A DNA stretch of 64,000 bases from Eutypella sp. D-1 (Eukaryota > Ascomycota > Sordariomycetes > Xylariales > Diatrypaceae): assembly GCA_023313575.1 (NCBI GenBank), contig JAJTTP010000001.1, positions 372,001 through 436,000 of the forward strand. The letters run 5' to 3'. The translations under genes and the position numbers were made by a program. This document shows, piece after piece, positions 43,446-54,108 of this stretch; within the stretch, counting starts at the first letter, position 1, and each line of letters opens with the position of its first letter. The notes beneath the pieces are model-generated. The model did no database searches. It was not told the origin of the DNA and saw only the letters and a program-made list of their open reading frames with translations.

Positions 43446-46400
43446 TCAGACGTCCTCGATGGCGCAGTTGGGGTGGAGTACGTAGACGACCTTCTGCGAG
43501 GCGGGCGCGGGCGCGGAGCCGCTGTCGGCAGCGGTGGCGGCGTCGTCTTCTGCGAGGCCTTCTCCGCGGACTGCCATCAGGATGTTGTCCTATTTCGGGT
43601 GTTAGCATGACTACTCCTTTTTTTTTGTGTGTGGCGAAAGGTGTGCGTGTTGTGTAGAGGGAAGTAAGCAGGGGGTGGAAAGACATAACGATGACATACC
43701 TTGACCATCTTCTTCAAGACCATCTTGGCGACGCCCATCTCGCGGTGGTAGTCGTCCTCGCCGTCGAGCTCGTCCTCCTTCTGCTCGAGATACCACTGGA
43801 TGAGATCGTCGGCGGCGACGCCCTCGCCCGCGCCCGACGACTCGTCCTCGCTGATCCGCGATACCAGCATGTTCACCATCGCGATGTACTTGTCGTACGT
43901 GATAGCCGTCTTCTTCTTCGGGCGCGGCGCGCCGTCCGCCGCCTCGCCCTCCCCGTCCTCACCCATCTGCTCGTCGCCTTCCGCGTCCGCGCCCCGCGCG
44001 TTCGATCCCGACGCCTGGTCCGCAGCCGCCAGGAGCGTGGCGCTGTCCTCGGGAGGGGCGTCGGCGCCGGCGTCCTCGGCCTGGACCCCCTCCTCGTCCT
44101 CGTCCATCTCAACGTCGTCGTGCTCGACGGAGATGATGCTCTGCCGCAGCAGGTTGTAAGCCTCGTCGACGAAGCTCGGGGCGATCTCCTCGACGCAGTT
44201 GGCCTTGGCGATGGCCTCGCTGAGACGGATCAGACTTTCGAGCTGGCGGACGGTGATGCGGTAGCTGTTGCGGCCGACGCCGCCCTGCGCGTCGTCGTTG
44301 CGCAGCTCCTTGTACTTCTCGACGAGGCGCTCGCGGGCCTCGGGCGCGAACTCCGGCCGGAACGTCCGCGCGAACCGGATGTACCGCTGCAGACACTCGG
44401 TGCTGAACTCGGGCTCGACGGCGGAGTCGCGCAGTGCGTGGATCCCCACGATGTGCTCGGCCAGGTGGCGGTCGACGCTCTCGCTGCACTCGTCGAGGAT
44501 GACGAAGAACAGGTCGAAGCGCGACATGATGGGCGCGCTCATGTTGATGTTGGCGCGCAGCGTCGTCTTGCGGTTGTACCGCCCGCCCACGGGGTTCGCC
44601 GCCGCCAGGATCGAGGTCCGCGCGTTCAGCGTCGCTTGAATGCCCGCCTTGGCGATCGAGATGGTCTGCTGCTCCATGGCCTCGTGGATGGCCACCTGGT
44701 CCGCGATGTCCATCTTGTCGAACTCGTCGATCGCGCAGATGCCGTTGTCCGCGAGCATCAGCGCTCCGGCTTCGATGGTGAACTCGCCCGTCTCCTCGTC
44801 CTTGACCACCGACGCCGTCAGACCGGCCGCCGAGGACGCCTTGCCCGACGTATAGACCGCGCGCGGCGCGAAGGAGCAGATGTACTTGAGGAACTGCGAC
44901 TTGGATGTCGAGGGGTCGCCGACGACGCAGATGTTGATGTCGCCACGCAGGGCCATCCCCTCGGCAGTGGTCTTGTGCACACCGGACATGAGCTGCAGGA
45001 GCAGGCCCTTCTTGACAATCTCGTGACCGTACACCATGGGCGCGAGGGAATTGACCAGGCGCGAGTAGATGTGGTCGCTGTGGACCATCTCCCGAAGCTC
45101 CTCGATCTCGCTACCCGTCATCGAGCTCAGAACCGCGGCTTGCGCTTCCTCGACACTATCAGCCGTCTCTGCAGAGGCTTGGGTCAACGTGTTGATGATG
45201 TTGTTCACCTGGCGAGCCGCCGACTGTCCGGGAGTCGAGGTATCGGGGACGACCATGTTGGCGAGGAAGGCGAGGCGGTAGGTGAGATCCCGGACACCGA
45301 GGGCCTTCAGACCGGAGATACCGCTGCCGCCTGCCTCGTTGTTTCGGGGGGCGTTCCGGTCGTCTCGAATGGCGGTTGGGCGAACACCAGGCAGCCCCAG
45401 TTGACTGACATCGGGAACGACGATTAACGCACCAGTGAAGATGCACTTCTCACCTGCCTTAGCACGATCAACCATCTCGCCGCGCAGAATGACGTCCATG
45501 GTCCGCGGCATGCTTCCGGTGGGGATCTCGGAGCTGTTCTCCTGGATGCGAACTTTCTGCCAGTCGACGAAGGTGCTCTGTCGGATATCCAGTTGCCAAG
45601 CCAGGCGGTTTCCGCACTCGAAGTTGGGGCACTGGGTCGGCTCCGTATAGCGGAAAGTCTGCTCGACATTGGGGATGACGGCGCGGCAGGCCTCGCAGAC
45701 GAAGGTGGCGAGGGACAGCTCAGGCCTCACCTCAGACGTCCTCGTGACGGTTCCGGAGATGGAAAGGAGCTGACCGATGTTCTTGGCGCGCAGGCTGCGA
45801 ATCCTAGACACCAGGGGCAGGTTATAAAAGGCGATGGAGAAGAGCTTGTCGGTTTGCTGGTTCGCGGTCTTATTATTCTGAGAATCAGACTGGCTGGCGG
45901 ATCCGAGGTTACTCGCGCCAGAAGTAGTCTGATTGCTAGAAGTGGTGGCCTGACGATGCTCGCGGAAGTACTGGGGCTCGTATTTGGCGATCATGTTGTG
46001 GAGGGCATTGGTAATGAAGGGAAGGAATCGGTAGTATTGTAGGTTGACGGCGTTGGCCAGGCCTCCATTTTGGTAGGTGGCAACATGATCCCAGTTCACG
46101 TAGAAGGTGGAGAGTTGGTATACCCGCATGGCATGGATCTGAGCTACGTAGTATTTGTCGGTGGTGATGGCACTGGATGTGGGTGCCCCTGATGATGTTG
46201 GGTCCTCGATAAATCTAGGCAGAACATGTGTGTGAGCGAGTGATCAATCAATCTTCCCAGAGAAAATGCATCTACTCACTCTTCAATGAAGTTCTCAAAA
46301 TGTTCCTGAACAGTAATCCCGATCCTGTCCTCAACCCTAGGAATGGTGGAAGGGTCGGCACGCCTCCGACGACCGGGAATCTGATCATCCGCGAAACCCT

Positions 46401-46557
46401 CTGCCTCATCGTCGCTAGGAGCTGCTAGACTTTCCGACGGCGGTCCCCTTGGCCGAGCGGAGGATCCTCGTTGGTAATTCCTCTGCCTCGGGGTAGCAGC
46501 GCCAGCCCTCGAAGGGCCATCGGATCCTATGAGGCCGGAATCGCTTGGAGTGGCCAT
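43446..46557 (-). CDS. MCM6: DNA replication licensing factor MCM6
   Basis: Subunit of the MCM2-7 replicative helicase. Minus-strand exons 46557-46280, 46214-43700 and 43589-43446 give 978 residues. An N-terminal disordered, basic segment precedes the MCM N-terminal domain with a C4 zinc finger (CEAC ... CPNFEC). The MCM6-type signature DVILRGEMVDRAKAGE and the segment LIVVPDVSQLGLPG follow. The AAA+ core has Walker A GDPSTSKSQ near residue 523, Walker B CAIDEFDKM, and the arginine finger SRFDLFF. An acidic Asp/Glu/Ala-rich stretch follows, and the last exon encodes the winged-helix end (VVYVLHPNCAIEDV). Large frames on the opposite strand here are shadows. Confidence 0.96.
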
Positions 46558-48030
46558 TGTTGTGTGGTGATAATGTGGTGGTGTGGTGGTGTATATACGT
46601 ATACCCCGTGACAGAGAGAAAGAAAGAGAGAAGGTATCGTATGAATTTGGATGGATTGGATGGATAGATGGAAAGAAGTGCAAGGCTGGTTGCTTGCTTG
46701 CTTGCTTGCTTCCTTGCTTATCTCGATATGGCTTCAAAAAATATCGAAAAAGGCGGGCAGAGCAGGGCAGGGGTGAATGGGGTCTGACGGTGAACCGAGA
46801 GTATTAACATAAAAATCCCAGGCTTGGGTGGAAAAGTTCATGTAGTATGTAGTGTAGTAGTAAACTCCGTACGGGGCCATACAATGTCTTCAGTGGCCGG
46901 GGATTGTCTTGAAGTGGATGCGCAGGTGTATTGGTGGAGGAGGGGCCACAGCTAAAAAAACCAACACCTGGGCACCTTGTTTAATTGGGTCGCGTTCTCA
47001 GGGGAACTATACCTAAGTAGCGCGTAAGGAACGCGCCTTCTTGACGCGAAAGTTTAAGTGGTTTTCATTGGATGCATTCCCCCGTTTAGGTGATATCAAT
47101 GGCTAACTACATGAAAATTGTTGAGAAATATTCCAGCTCGCTTATTACATACATATTACCTAGAAGAGGCAGCACCCGGACTTGGAATACATGACTAGAG
47201 TATTAGGTAACGTCGGAACCCGGATGCTAGGTATTACATTGCATCATAACTTTCATCGGATGCAAAACTTATGTTATGTATACCTAGGTGGACACGGAAA
47301 CCCAAATTGTGTCTTGTCCTATCACGTCCCCCCGGGTTGTTTGCATTTGGTCTCCCGTCATAGGTCTTCATGGTAGCCAAGTCCCCGAGGTCAGGACAGG
47401 AACCTTTTACCAACATAAACTCTGTAGATGATTGGATAGCAGCCCTGGGAAATTTCCAACTTTCCAAATTTCCATTGCGTTGCGGTTGCAGGTAACCGTC
47501 TAGCCGGTTTCACTGTTACTTCCAGTTCCTCAAGTCCGGTTGGATGACATGAGTACCTCCTTCCAGGTTGTATACTTACCTATGCCTATGTACTGTGGGT
47601 CGAGCTGGCTCAACCTTGAAATCCAATTGGTCTTCAGTTTAACAAGTTTCTCGGGCTCTGGTCTCTGCAGGTGCCCCTCCCCCTCTATGGGCCCCTCTGT
47701 GCCCCTCTATAACGTCAGGTAATAAAATTCACTAGCGTTTGCGAAATGGCTTGACCTCGGGATGCGATTTTGTGGCATGAGTCTTTTTTCCGAGATCGCA
47801 ATCCACTGCAACCCTCTTTTTTCCATTGTCCCCATACCTCCTAAGCTTAGAGTATATACACACACACCACACATCACCGAGCTAACATTGGAAGCTACTC
47901 TCCAAGCTACTCCTGTACGTCTACTCCTGCAAGCCTTGCCATTACGTTGAGCTGAGCATTGACTTAAGAAAAGAAGCAGAACAAGCACACACACATACAC
48001 GCCCCCTGGAGCCACTACTGATCTAATACA
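46558..48030. promoter_or_regulatory. Divergent upstream region of MCM6 and adenylosuccinate synthetase genes
   Basis: 1.47 kb. Contains a (GCTT) tract near 46689-46713, TACCTAAGTA near 47007 and TACCTAGGTG at 47281. No supported frame. Which promoter elements belong to which gene cannot be told. Confidence 0.5.
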
Positions 48031-50621
48031 ATGGCGACTATCGTCCTGGGTACGGCTTTTGGCGACGAGGGCAAAGGCAAGCTCGTCGACATCCTGTCCC
48101 GCGATGTCAATCTATGCGCCCGCGCTCAGGTAGGTCCCATCTCCTCCTTGGATATATCTAGGATGGCTAAAATAGCCCTCTTGGTGGGCTTTGAACGACT
48201 GGCTGACTTGTCTGTCTATGGAGGGTGGTCACAATGGTATTTATATATCACGATGTCAATGTCTAGTGGCATATAGAGACTTGAGCTGACAACTACATCT
48301 TAGCTGGACATACCGTTGTCGTTGATGGCGTCAGCTATGATTTTCGTGAGGCCCCCTCCCCCTCGCGTGTCCTTGTCACGTGGAATTTGACTGACTGACG
48401 TTTACCAGATCTACTTCCGTGAGTACCTGCGCTCACACGGGCTTCTACTATTGCTTTGTGATAGTCGTCTGTCTTTACTATTCACCGGCTTGCATTTAAA
48501 AAGATCTTGATGCCATGCCCGAAAACTGCCATTAACGTAGGGTATAGATCCGGCCTTGTGAATCCTGGCTGTCTGAACATTGTCGGCTCTGGCACCATTG
48601 TTCACGTTCCCACCTTCTTCAAGGAGCTTGATACACTGGTTGAGAAGGGCCTCAAGCATGCCCCTGAGCGTATCCTGCTCTCGGATCGCTGCCACATCAT
48701 CACCGACCTGCATGTCTGCGTCGATGGCCTCGAGGAGAAGGAACTTGCCGGCCACAACATTGGCACCACCAAGCGTAAGTAGAAAAGGCGCAACTTCCCT
48801 GCTTAAGCGAGCATCGTCCACGCTTACCTTGCGCGAGTCGTAAACTGAACTTGATGTATGCAGGTGGCATTGGCCCGACCTACAGCTCCATGGCGGCACG
48901 CAACGGTATCACTCTCAGCGAGATGTTCAATGAAGAAACCTTCGAGCGGAAACTGCGAGTTCTGGCTGCTGGGTTCAGGAAGAGATTCGGCGATTTGCTC
49001 GAGTACGACGTCGAAGAAGGTGGGCTTCCCCTGACTAACCATCCATCTATCCAAACTACCCCGTAATATTAGCATGAGAACGCTCTGGTGTTGCTAACGC
49101 ACCTGGCCTGTCAGAAATCGGTCGATTCAAGTCATACCGGCAAGACCTTGCTGTTGGTGTCCACGTTGGCCTGGAAGAAAGTAATATCTCAAGCAATTGG
49201 TACTGATCAACGATGATGTCTCTTTAGAAATACGTCGTCGACGCTGTGCCCCTGGTTAGTATCCTATGCTTTATCACAAGAGATGCATACTGATAGTGCT
49301 TCGATTATAGTTGGCGGATGCTCAGGAGAAGGGAACGAAAATCCTCGTTGAGGGTGCTCAGGTAAGTCAAGTCCACAGACACCAAAATTTTCTGCTGTCA
49401 TTTTGTGTCCTCTATCTTTTCTAGATGGTCAACATTCATTTTCATCTTCAGCTAGACTCCTATGTTAAAAGCCTCATAAACTTGAACCATTACTGATCGC
49501 CTTGTAGGCATTGATGCTCGATATCAGTACGTAATTGCCGCGAGGTCGTTATATGGGTGTGTGCTGATATAGGCCATAGACTTCGGAACTTACCCCTTCG
49601 TTAGTAAGTCACTACTCTCCATAAAAATGTGACGTGTTCAATTCTCACAGCATTATAGCATCATCAAACACCGGTCTTGGGGGAGTCTTCACTGGTGTGA
49701 GTATATACAGACGGTACCAATGTTCGAAGTGGCAAACGACAGACTAACCGCACGAGATCAGCTCGCACTCGACCCCCGTAAAGTCGAGCACGTCGTTGGT
49801 GTTGCGAAGGCCTACTCGACAAGGGTAGGGTCTGGCCGCCTTCCTACAGAGTTGCTGGACGAAACCGGAGAGAAGCTACGTTAGTCAACGCTTATCTAAA
49901 CGTCCATGTCAATACGCTAACAATATATCAGAGCAAATCGGGCACGAGGTCGGCGTGTCCACCGGCCGCCCCCGTAGATGGTCAGATGTGTCCCTCGTAT
50001 CACTTGAGTGTGCGCTAACATTTTGGCTATAGCGGCTGGCTCGATCTCGTCGTCCTGAAGTACTCTCATGTCAGTTGCACACGATCGACTATTTCGCAAT
50101 TGCGGCTAATAGAGTACAGACCATCAACCACTACACCTCCCTGAACCTTACGAAGCTTGATGTTCTGGATACTTTCCCAACGATCAAGGTAAGAAACCTA
50201 TCCTCCTCGGGTGCAGCAAGGTATGAGTTAACGCATCCCTTTCACCAGGTCGCCGTAGGATACCGCGATCCTGAGACCGGAGTAACCTTGGACACCGTCC
50301 CCGCCGACATCAGTGTGCTTGACAGAGTCGAGCCTGTGTACGAGGAGCTGGAAGGCTGGAACAAGCCGACAACGTAAGTGGCGGTTCTACAACCAACTTC
50401 CAATTACGTAGAGGCTAATACCTTTGGACAGTTCCGCCAAGACATACTACGACCTGCCGAAGCAAGCACGAGCGTAAGTTCTCCTTCGTCAAATGCGCCG
50501 GGCAAGACTAACGGGTCGAAGTTACATCGAATTCATTGAGAAATTTGTCGGGGTCAAGATTGTATGGATCGGCACCGGACCGGGCCGGGAAGACATGATC
50601 TTCCGCGGCCACAAGCAGTAG
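48031..50621 (+). CDS. ADE12: Adenylosuccinate synthetase
   Basis: First committed step from IMP to AMP. I read 19 exons: 48031-48129, 48224-48236, 48304-48345, 48409-48418, 48548-48774, 48864-49019, 49115-49152, 49228-49254, 49311-49361, 49508-49526, 49580-49603, 49659-49696, 49762-49879, 49932-49980, 50033-50069, 50120-50188, 50249-50373, 50432-50473, 50522-50621; 427 residues, the family length. Motifs include GTP-binding GDEGKGK near the start, GGHNAGHT split by a 13-nt exon, HLLPSG via a 10-nt exon, [55 protein letters not shown] and IGTGPGRED. The donor of exon 7 (GTTGGT) was chosen from homology. Exon 10/11 joining gives Asn where the family has Asp before -x-GTYP. Confidence 0.92.
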
Positions 50622-51128
50622 TCTTGATTGTGACGTAACTTGCGTAGAGTGGGTTTCGCGGCCTACGTATGTCGCGATAGAAGTCGGGGTTTTAGGAACA
50701 AGTAGAAATACCCAAGTGAGATAGAAATAGAGACAAAGGGTAGGGAGGGGGAAAAGGTTATTTTTACACTCAGAGTTCGAAAATGAGAGAGAACACGATA
50801 TGGACCTAGGCTTCTAGATATCCAGTTAATGAATTGAGTATCTTGATATATACATATTCTGCTTATAATCTCGTTTACTACATAGACTTATTAGCTTATT
50901 TAGTGGCTACTCACTCCGATTTGCCGCCAGTTTCTGTTTTGTTGAAAATTTCAGCTACCCGCTTCATGCATAATTAATCTAGAAAGATATATCAGCAATT
51001 CAAGATTCAACCTTCAAACAGCCATTTATCCATCTCCAAGCTCATAATTCTAGCAAACAGCGAGACCAGCCAGTGCTTTCTTCTGTCAAATGCAACAACA
51101 GAGACAATTTTTTTTCTTCCAACGATGA
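50622..51128. other. Intergenic, no gene seen
   Basis: 3' flank of ADE12 and leader of the exonuclease gene, AT-rich. It ends with an ATG at 51125 opening a 6-codon frame (51125-51145) that overlaps the first in-frame ATG of the next gene. Confidence 0.5.
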
Positions 51129-52340
51129 ATGACTATCCCAAGTAGGATAGTCAACCACTGCGTGAAGATGGTGCAGGAACTCTCATCGAACTGGAAGAAG
51201 CTACAGGCAAAGATCAAGGCAGAGTCATCATCCTCCTCAGCAACAACAACACCGGCTTCAAAGACGCCCACGGCGAGTAAAAGGAAACCGGAGGAGGCCA
51301 GGGCCGGCCCATCAGCTGCTCTGAAGCGGCGGAAGCTAGGAAACCCGGTGGGTTCGGTAGCTGCCCAAGTCCGATCAATACGAAGGGAGCCGGCGACGGC
51401 GGCGCCGCCGGCACAACGAAAGTCCCCGATGGGCGTCACGCAGTCGTCCGCCGTCACGCGGGGCACATCCGCCACTATTACGCCATCACTCGCGCTCTGG
51501 GCCGAGGACAACGACATCTCTCCCGAGGACCTAGCCGAGGCATACAACCTCGGGATCAAAGACAACGCACTGCTACAACCAAGCAGTGGCAGCGGCCGAC
51601 CTTCCTCCTCCTTGCCATCCTCAGCAGCGGAGGAAGACAAAGCGCGCGCAAACGAAGGGCTGGCGCCGGCGGACGTGATCGCGGCGCTGGGCCGGTACGT
51701 GGCGATCGACTGCGAGATGGTGGGGTGCGGGCCCGAGGGCCGCGAGTCCATCCTCGCGCGCGTCAGCGCCGTCGATTTCCACGGCCGCCAGGTCTACGAC
51801 TCCCTTGTGCGCCCGCGCGCCGGCGACCGCGTCACCGATTTTCGCACCCGGTTTACGGGGCTCACGGGCATGCGGGATTTTGCGCGCGCCCGCGAGTTCG
51901 ACGTCGTGCAGGCTGATGTTATCAAGCTCCTAAGTGGCAACGATAATGGTAATGGGAATGGGGGAAGTGCGGGACGCATACTCGTAGGCCACGACATCCG
52001 GCACGACCTCGCGGCCCTGGAACTCGCGGGCTGGCTTCCGGGGGACCGGGTGCGCGATACGGCGCGCTCGGCGGTATATAAGGGCTACGGACACGGACGT
52101 AAGCCCGCGCTCCGCGTGCTCGCGCGCGAGGTCCTCGGCGTCGAGATACAGGGCGGCGCGCACTCCAGCCTCGAGGACGCCCGCGTCGCCATGCTGTTGT
52201 TTCGACGGAAGAAGCCTGAGTTCGATGTTGAGCATGCTGCGAAGTACGGCCGCCGCCTCCTGCAGCGTGCGGCGGAGGGGGAAGGGGAGGGAAAGGGGGG
52301 TGGTAGGACGACGAAGAAGAAGAAGAAAAGGAAGAAGTAG
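51129..52340 (+). CDS. REX4: RNA exonuclease 4 (REX4-like DEDDh 3'-5' exonuclease)
   Basis: Nuclear or nucleolar exonuclease of the REX family, linked in yeast to pre-rRNA processing. Single exon, up to 403 residues. The basic, Ser/Thr/Ala-rich N-terminus carries KRKP and KRRK signals. The exonuclease core has ExoI DCEMVG (about residues 194-199), ExoII within ILVGHDIRHDLAAL, and ExoIII HSSLEDARVAML. The C-terminus is Gly/Glu then Lys-rich, another nuclear signal. The start is uncertain: 51129 is the first ATG in frame, but it sits in a poor context and is overlapped by a short upstream frame; 51168 (MVQELSSNWKKLQ) has A at -3 and G at +4 and matches where homologous sequence begins, so I favour 51168 as the real start. 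Confidence 0.9.
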   Translation: MTIPSRIVNHCVKMVQELSSNWKKLQAKIKAESSSSSATTTPASKTPTASKRKPEEARAGPSAALKRRKLGNPVGSVAAQVRSIRREPATAAPPAQRKSPMGVTQSSAVTRGTSATITPSLALWAEDNDISPEDLAEAYNLGIKDNALLQPSSGSGRPSSSLPSSAAEEDKARANEGLAPADVIAALGRYVAIDCEMVGCGPEGRESILARVSAVDFHGRQVYDSLVRPRAGDRVTDFRTRFTGLTGMRDFARAREFDVVQADVIKLLSGNDNGNGNGGSAGRILVGHDIRHDLAALELAGWLPGDRVRDTARSAVYKGYGHGRKPALRVLAREVLGVEIQGGAHSSLEDARVAMLLFRRKKPEFDVEHAAKYGRRLLQRAAEGEGEGKGGGRTTKKKKKRKK

Positions 52341-52964
52341 TGGTGATGGTGGTAGTGATGTGAGGAGATTGAGGAGGGGGAAGGGGGGTGGAGGCGGTAA
52401 GGGATCCGCCGACGGAATGAATACCCTTGGTTCAATTGAGCAGGCGAGGCGACTTCGCAAAGCGTAATATCACGAGGAGCAAAGCAGAAGACGTTTTTTT
52501 AATAACACGATGGAATTCCAATTTCAGTATTGTGATGCCCAGACGTCTTGAATAATCGGTTGCGGACATGTCTCAGCGGTTGTGAAAATTTCTCTTGTTG
52601 CGGAATGCATCGTCCCCCCCCCCCCAAGCCCAGCTCTTCATAGAGTATCACCGGATATGATCACCGTCGCAAACAAGCCGTGGACCTCGACTTCGCTTCT
52701 TAATGAGCCTAAATATCTCTAGAAGAAGCGAGGGTTCTGTAGACGACCACAGTCCTACGTATACATCTATGTATGCATGTATTCCAGGTTTTGATATAAA
52801 TGAACAATGTATATGTATATGATAACGCCCAACGCCGATGATGATGCGGTCGCATCTTAATCTATACCCACGCTGCACAAACTGCGCTGTATGAAATCCA
52901 AATACGACACGCTCGCCCATCCACCCATCTATCTATCTATCCAGCCATCCAACCGGGACATGGT
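52341..52964. other. Intergenic, convergent 3' regions, no gene seen
   Basis: Between REX4 and the minus-strand RNase H2 gene. Contains a C-run near 52614-52624. The frame at 52648-52920 is unsupported. Confidence 0.5.
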
Positions 52965-53612
52965 TTATTTCGACGCGACACCCTGCTCGGCGGGATAGGC
53001 GTGTATCTTGAACTCAGTTAGCCACCACCACACTGGGTCGGAAAGAACGCTAGCGTGCTGGATTTGGGACCGGGGGGGGCGGGGGTGGGAGACTTAAACT
53101 TACCTGCTCGACAAACGAGATCCACTCCTCCACGCCCCTGACGTACGGGTCGGCGGCGGAGTCCGCGATGCTCTCGTGGCCCCAGACCACGACCTCGTCG
53201 AACGCGGCCTTGCCGTGCAAGGCGCCGACTTCCTCCAGCGGATTCCCCTCCTCCTCTTCCTCTTCCTCCTTCTGGACCTCGACATCCCAGTCAACCCCCG
53301 GCTCGGCTTTCTCGACCACCGCGCCGCGGTAGCCCTCTGGTAAGCGCATGGTCTTCCCGTGCAGTTTCCTGCCCCTGAAGTATGCCGTCTTCTGGCCGTC
53401 TGTTGTTGTGGTTAGTTGTTATGCACAGAAGAAGAACAAGAAGAGGGGAGGAGGGGGGAATCTTCACCTTCACCCTCGACGGGGTTCCAGTAGGTCTCTG
53501 CTGAGCCCACGGCGCCGTCGTGGTGGATGCGACAGGGCAGGAGATGAACCTGGGCTTTCTTCTGCTGCGATTCTGACGATTCCGTCGGAACGGTGAGCAT
53601 AGGGTGTGCCAT
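52965..53612 (-). CDS. RNH203: Ribonuclease H2 subunit C
   Basis: Non-catalytic subunit of RNase H2, which removes ribonucleotides from genomic DNA. Minus-strand exons 53612-53468, 53399-53104 and 53006-52965 give 160 residues. The family motif LLPCRIHHDGAV followed by ETYWNP lies at about residues 23-45. The block TAYFRGRKLHGKTMRLPEGYRGAVVEK follows (pieces visible as AYFRGRKLHG and LPEGYRG). After an acidic Glu run comes FDEVVVWGHESI and the terminal helix VEEWISFVEQIHAY. The subunit family is poorly conserved overall, but these blocks are specific. Divergent from ESA1 over ~500 bp. Confidence 0.88.
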
Positions 53613-54108
53613 CTTGGGGATGTTGTTATGTCGTGTCCGGGATATGAATGAATCGTTTCTCCCTTTTTTGACGTCGCTATTTTCTTATCTTCCTAATTTT
53701 TAATTATTTTACTTTTTGCTTTCGCTGTAGGTCACTGCGTGCACTAGCAGAAGAGGCGACGCGCCTGCAGACGCGTCGATCCAAGCTGGCTTAATTGATT
53801 TTCGCTAGACCCAAAGCCCCGTTAGTTAGTTGGGAAAATACAGAATATGCCTCTATAAGAGTAATGTCCCTCAAACTCCGACTTCCGACCAGTGACTGGT
53901 TATCGCCCCCTCAATCACTATCGATACGCATTGATTACCTAAGTAGTGATAACTAGAGCTCCAAGTACTGTACCTAGGTAGTTCCAAAGCGTCCCGTCCT
54001 GTCGCACCTCGTTAAAGTCATCTTTCTCTTGTTCAACTTACACCCCACGCGCAAATCGGTCATCAACATTTTCCATCAAATATACAGCCACAGCATCTGA
54101 ATTCCATC
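53613..54108. promoter_or_regulatory. Divergent promoter region of RNH203 and ESA1
   Basis: 496 bp, AT-rich in the middle, with TACCTAAGTA near 53937 and TACCTAGGTA at 53971. No gene seen. Confidence 0.55.
53971..53980. promoter_or_regulatory. Palindrome TACCTAGGTA, upstream of ESA1
   Basis: Perfect palindrome 128 bp before the ESA1 ATG. Confidence 0.4.

Noticed and set aside
43691..45427. 578-codon open frame on the plus strand
   Set aside because: It is the antisense shadow of the GC-rich MCM6 exon; composition (Arg/Leu/Val/Asp runs) reflects the complementary codons and no domain is present.
47182..48015. Frames between MCM6 and ADE12
   Set aside because: Short, overlapping on both strands and without recognisable content; treated as promoter sequence.
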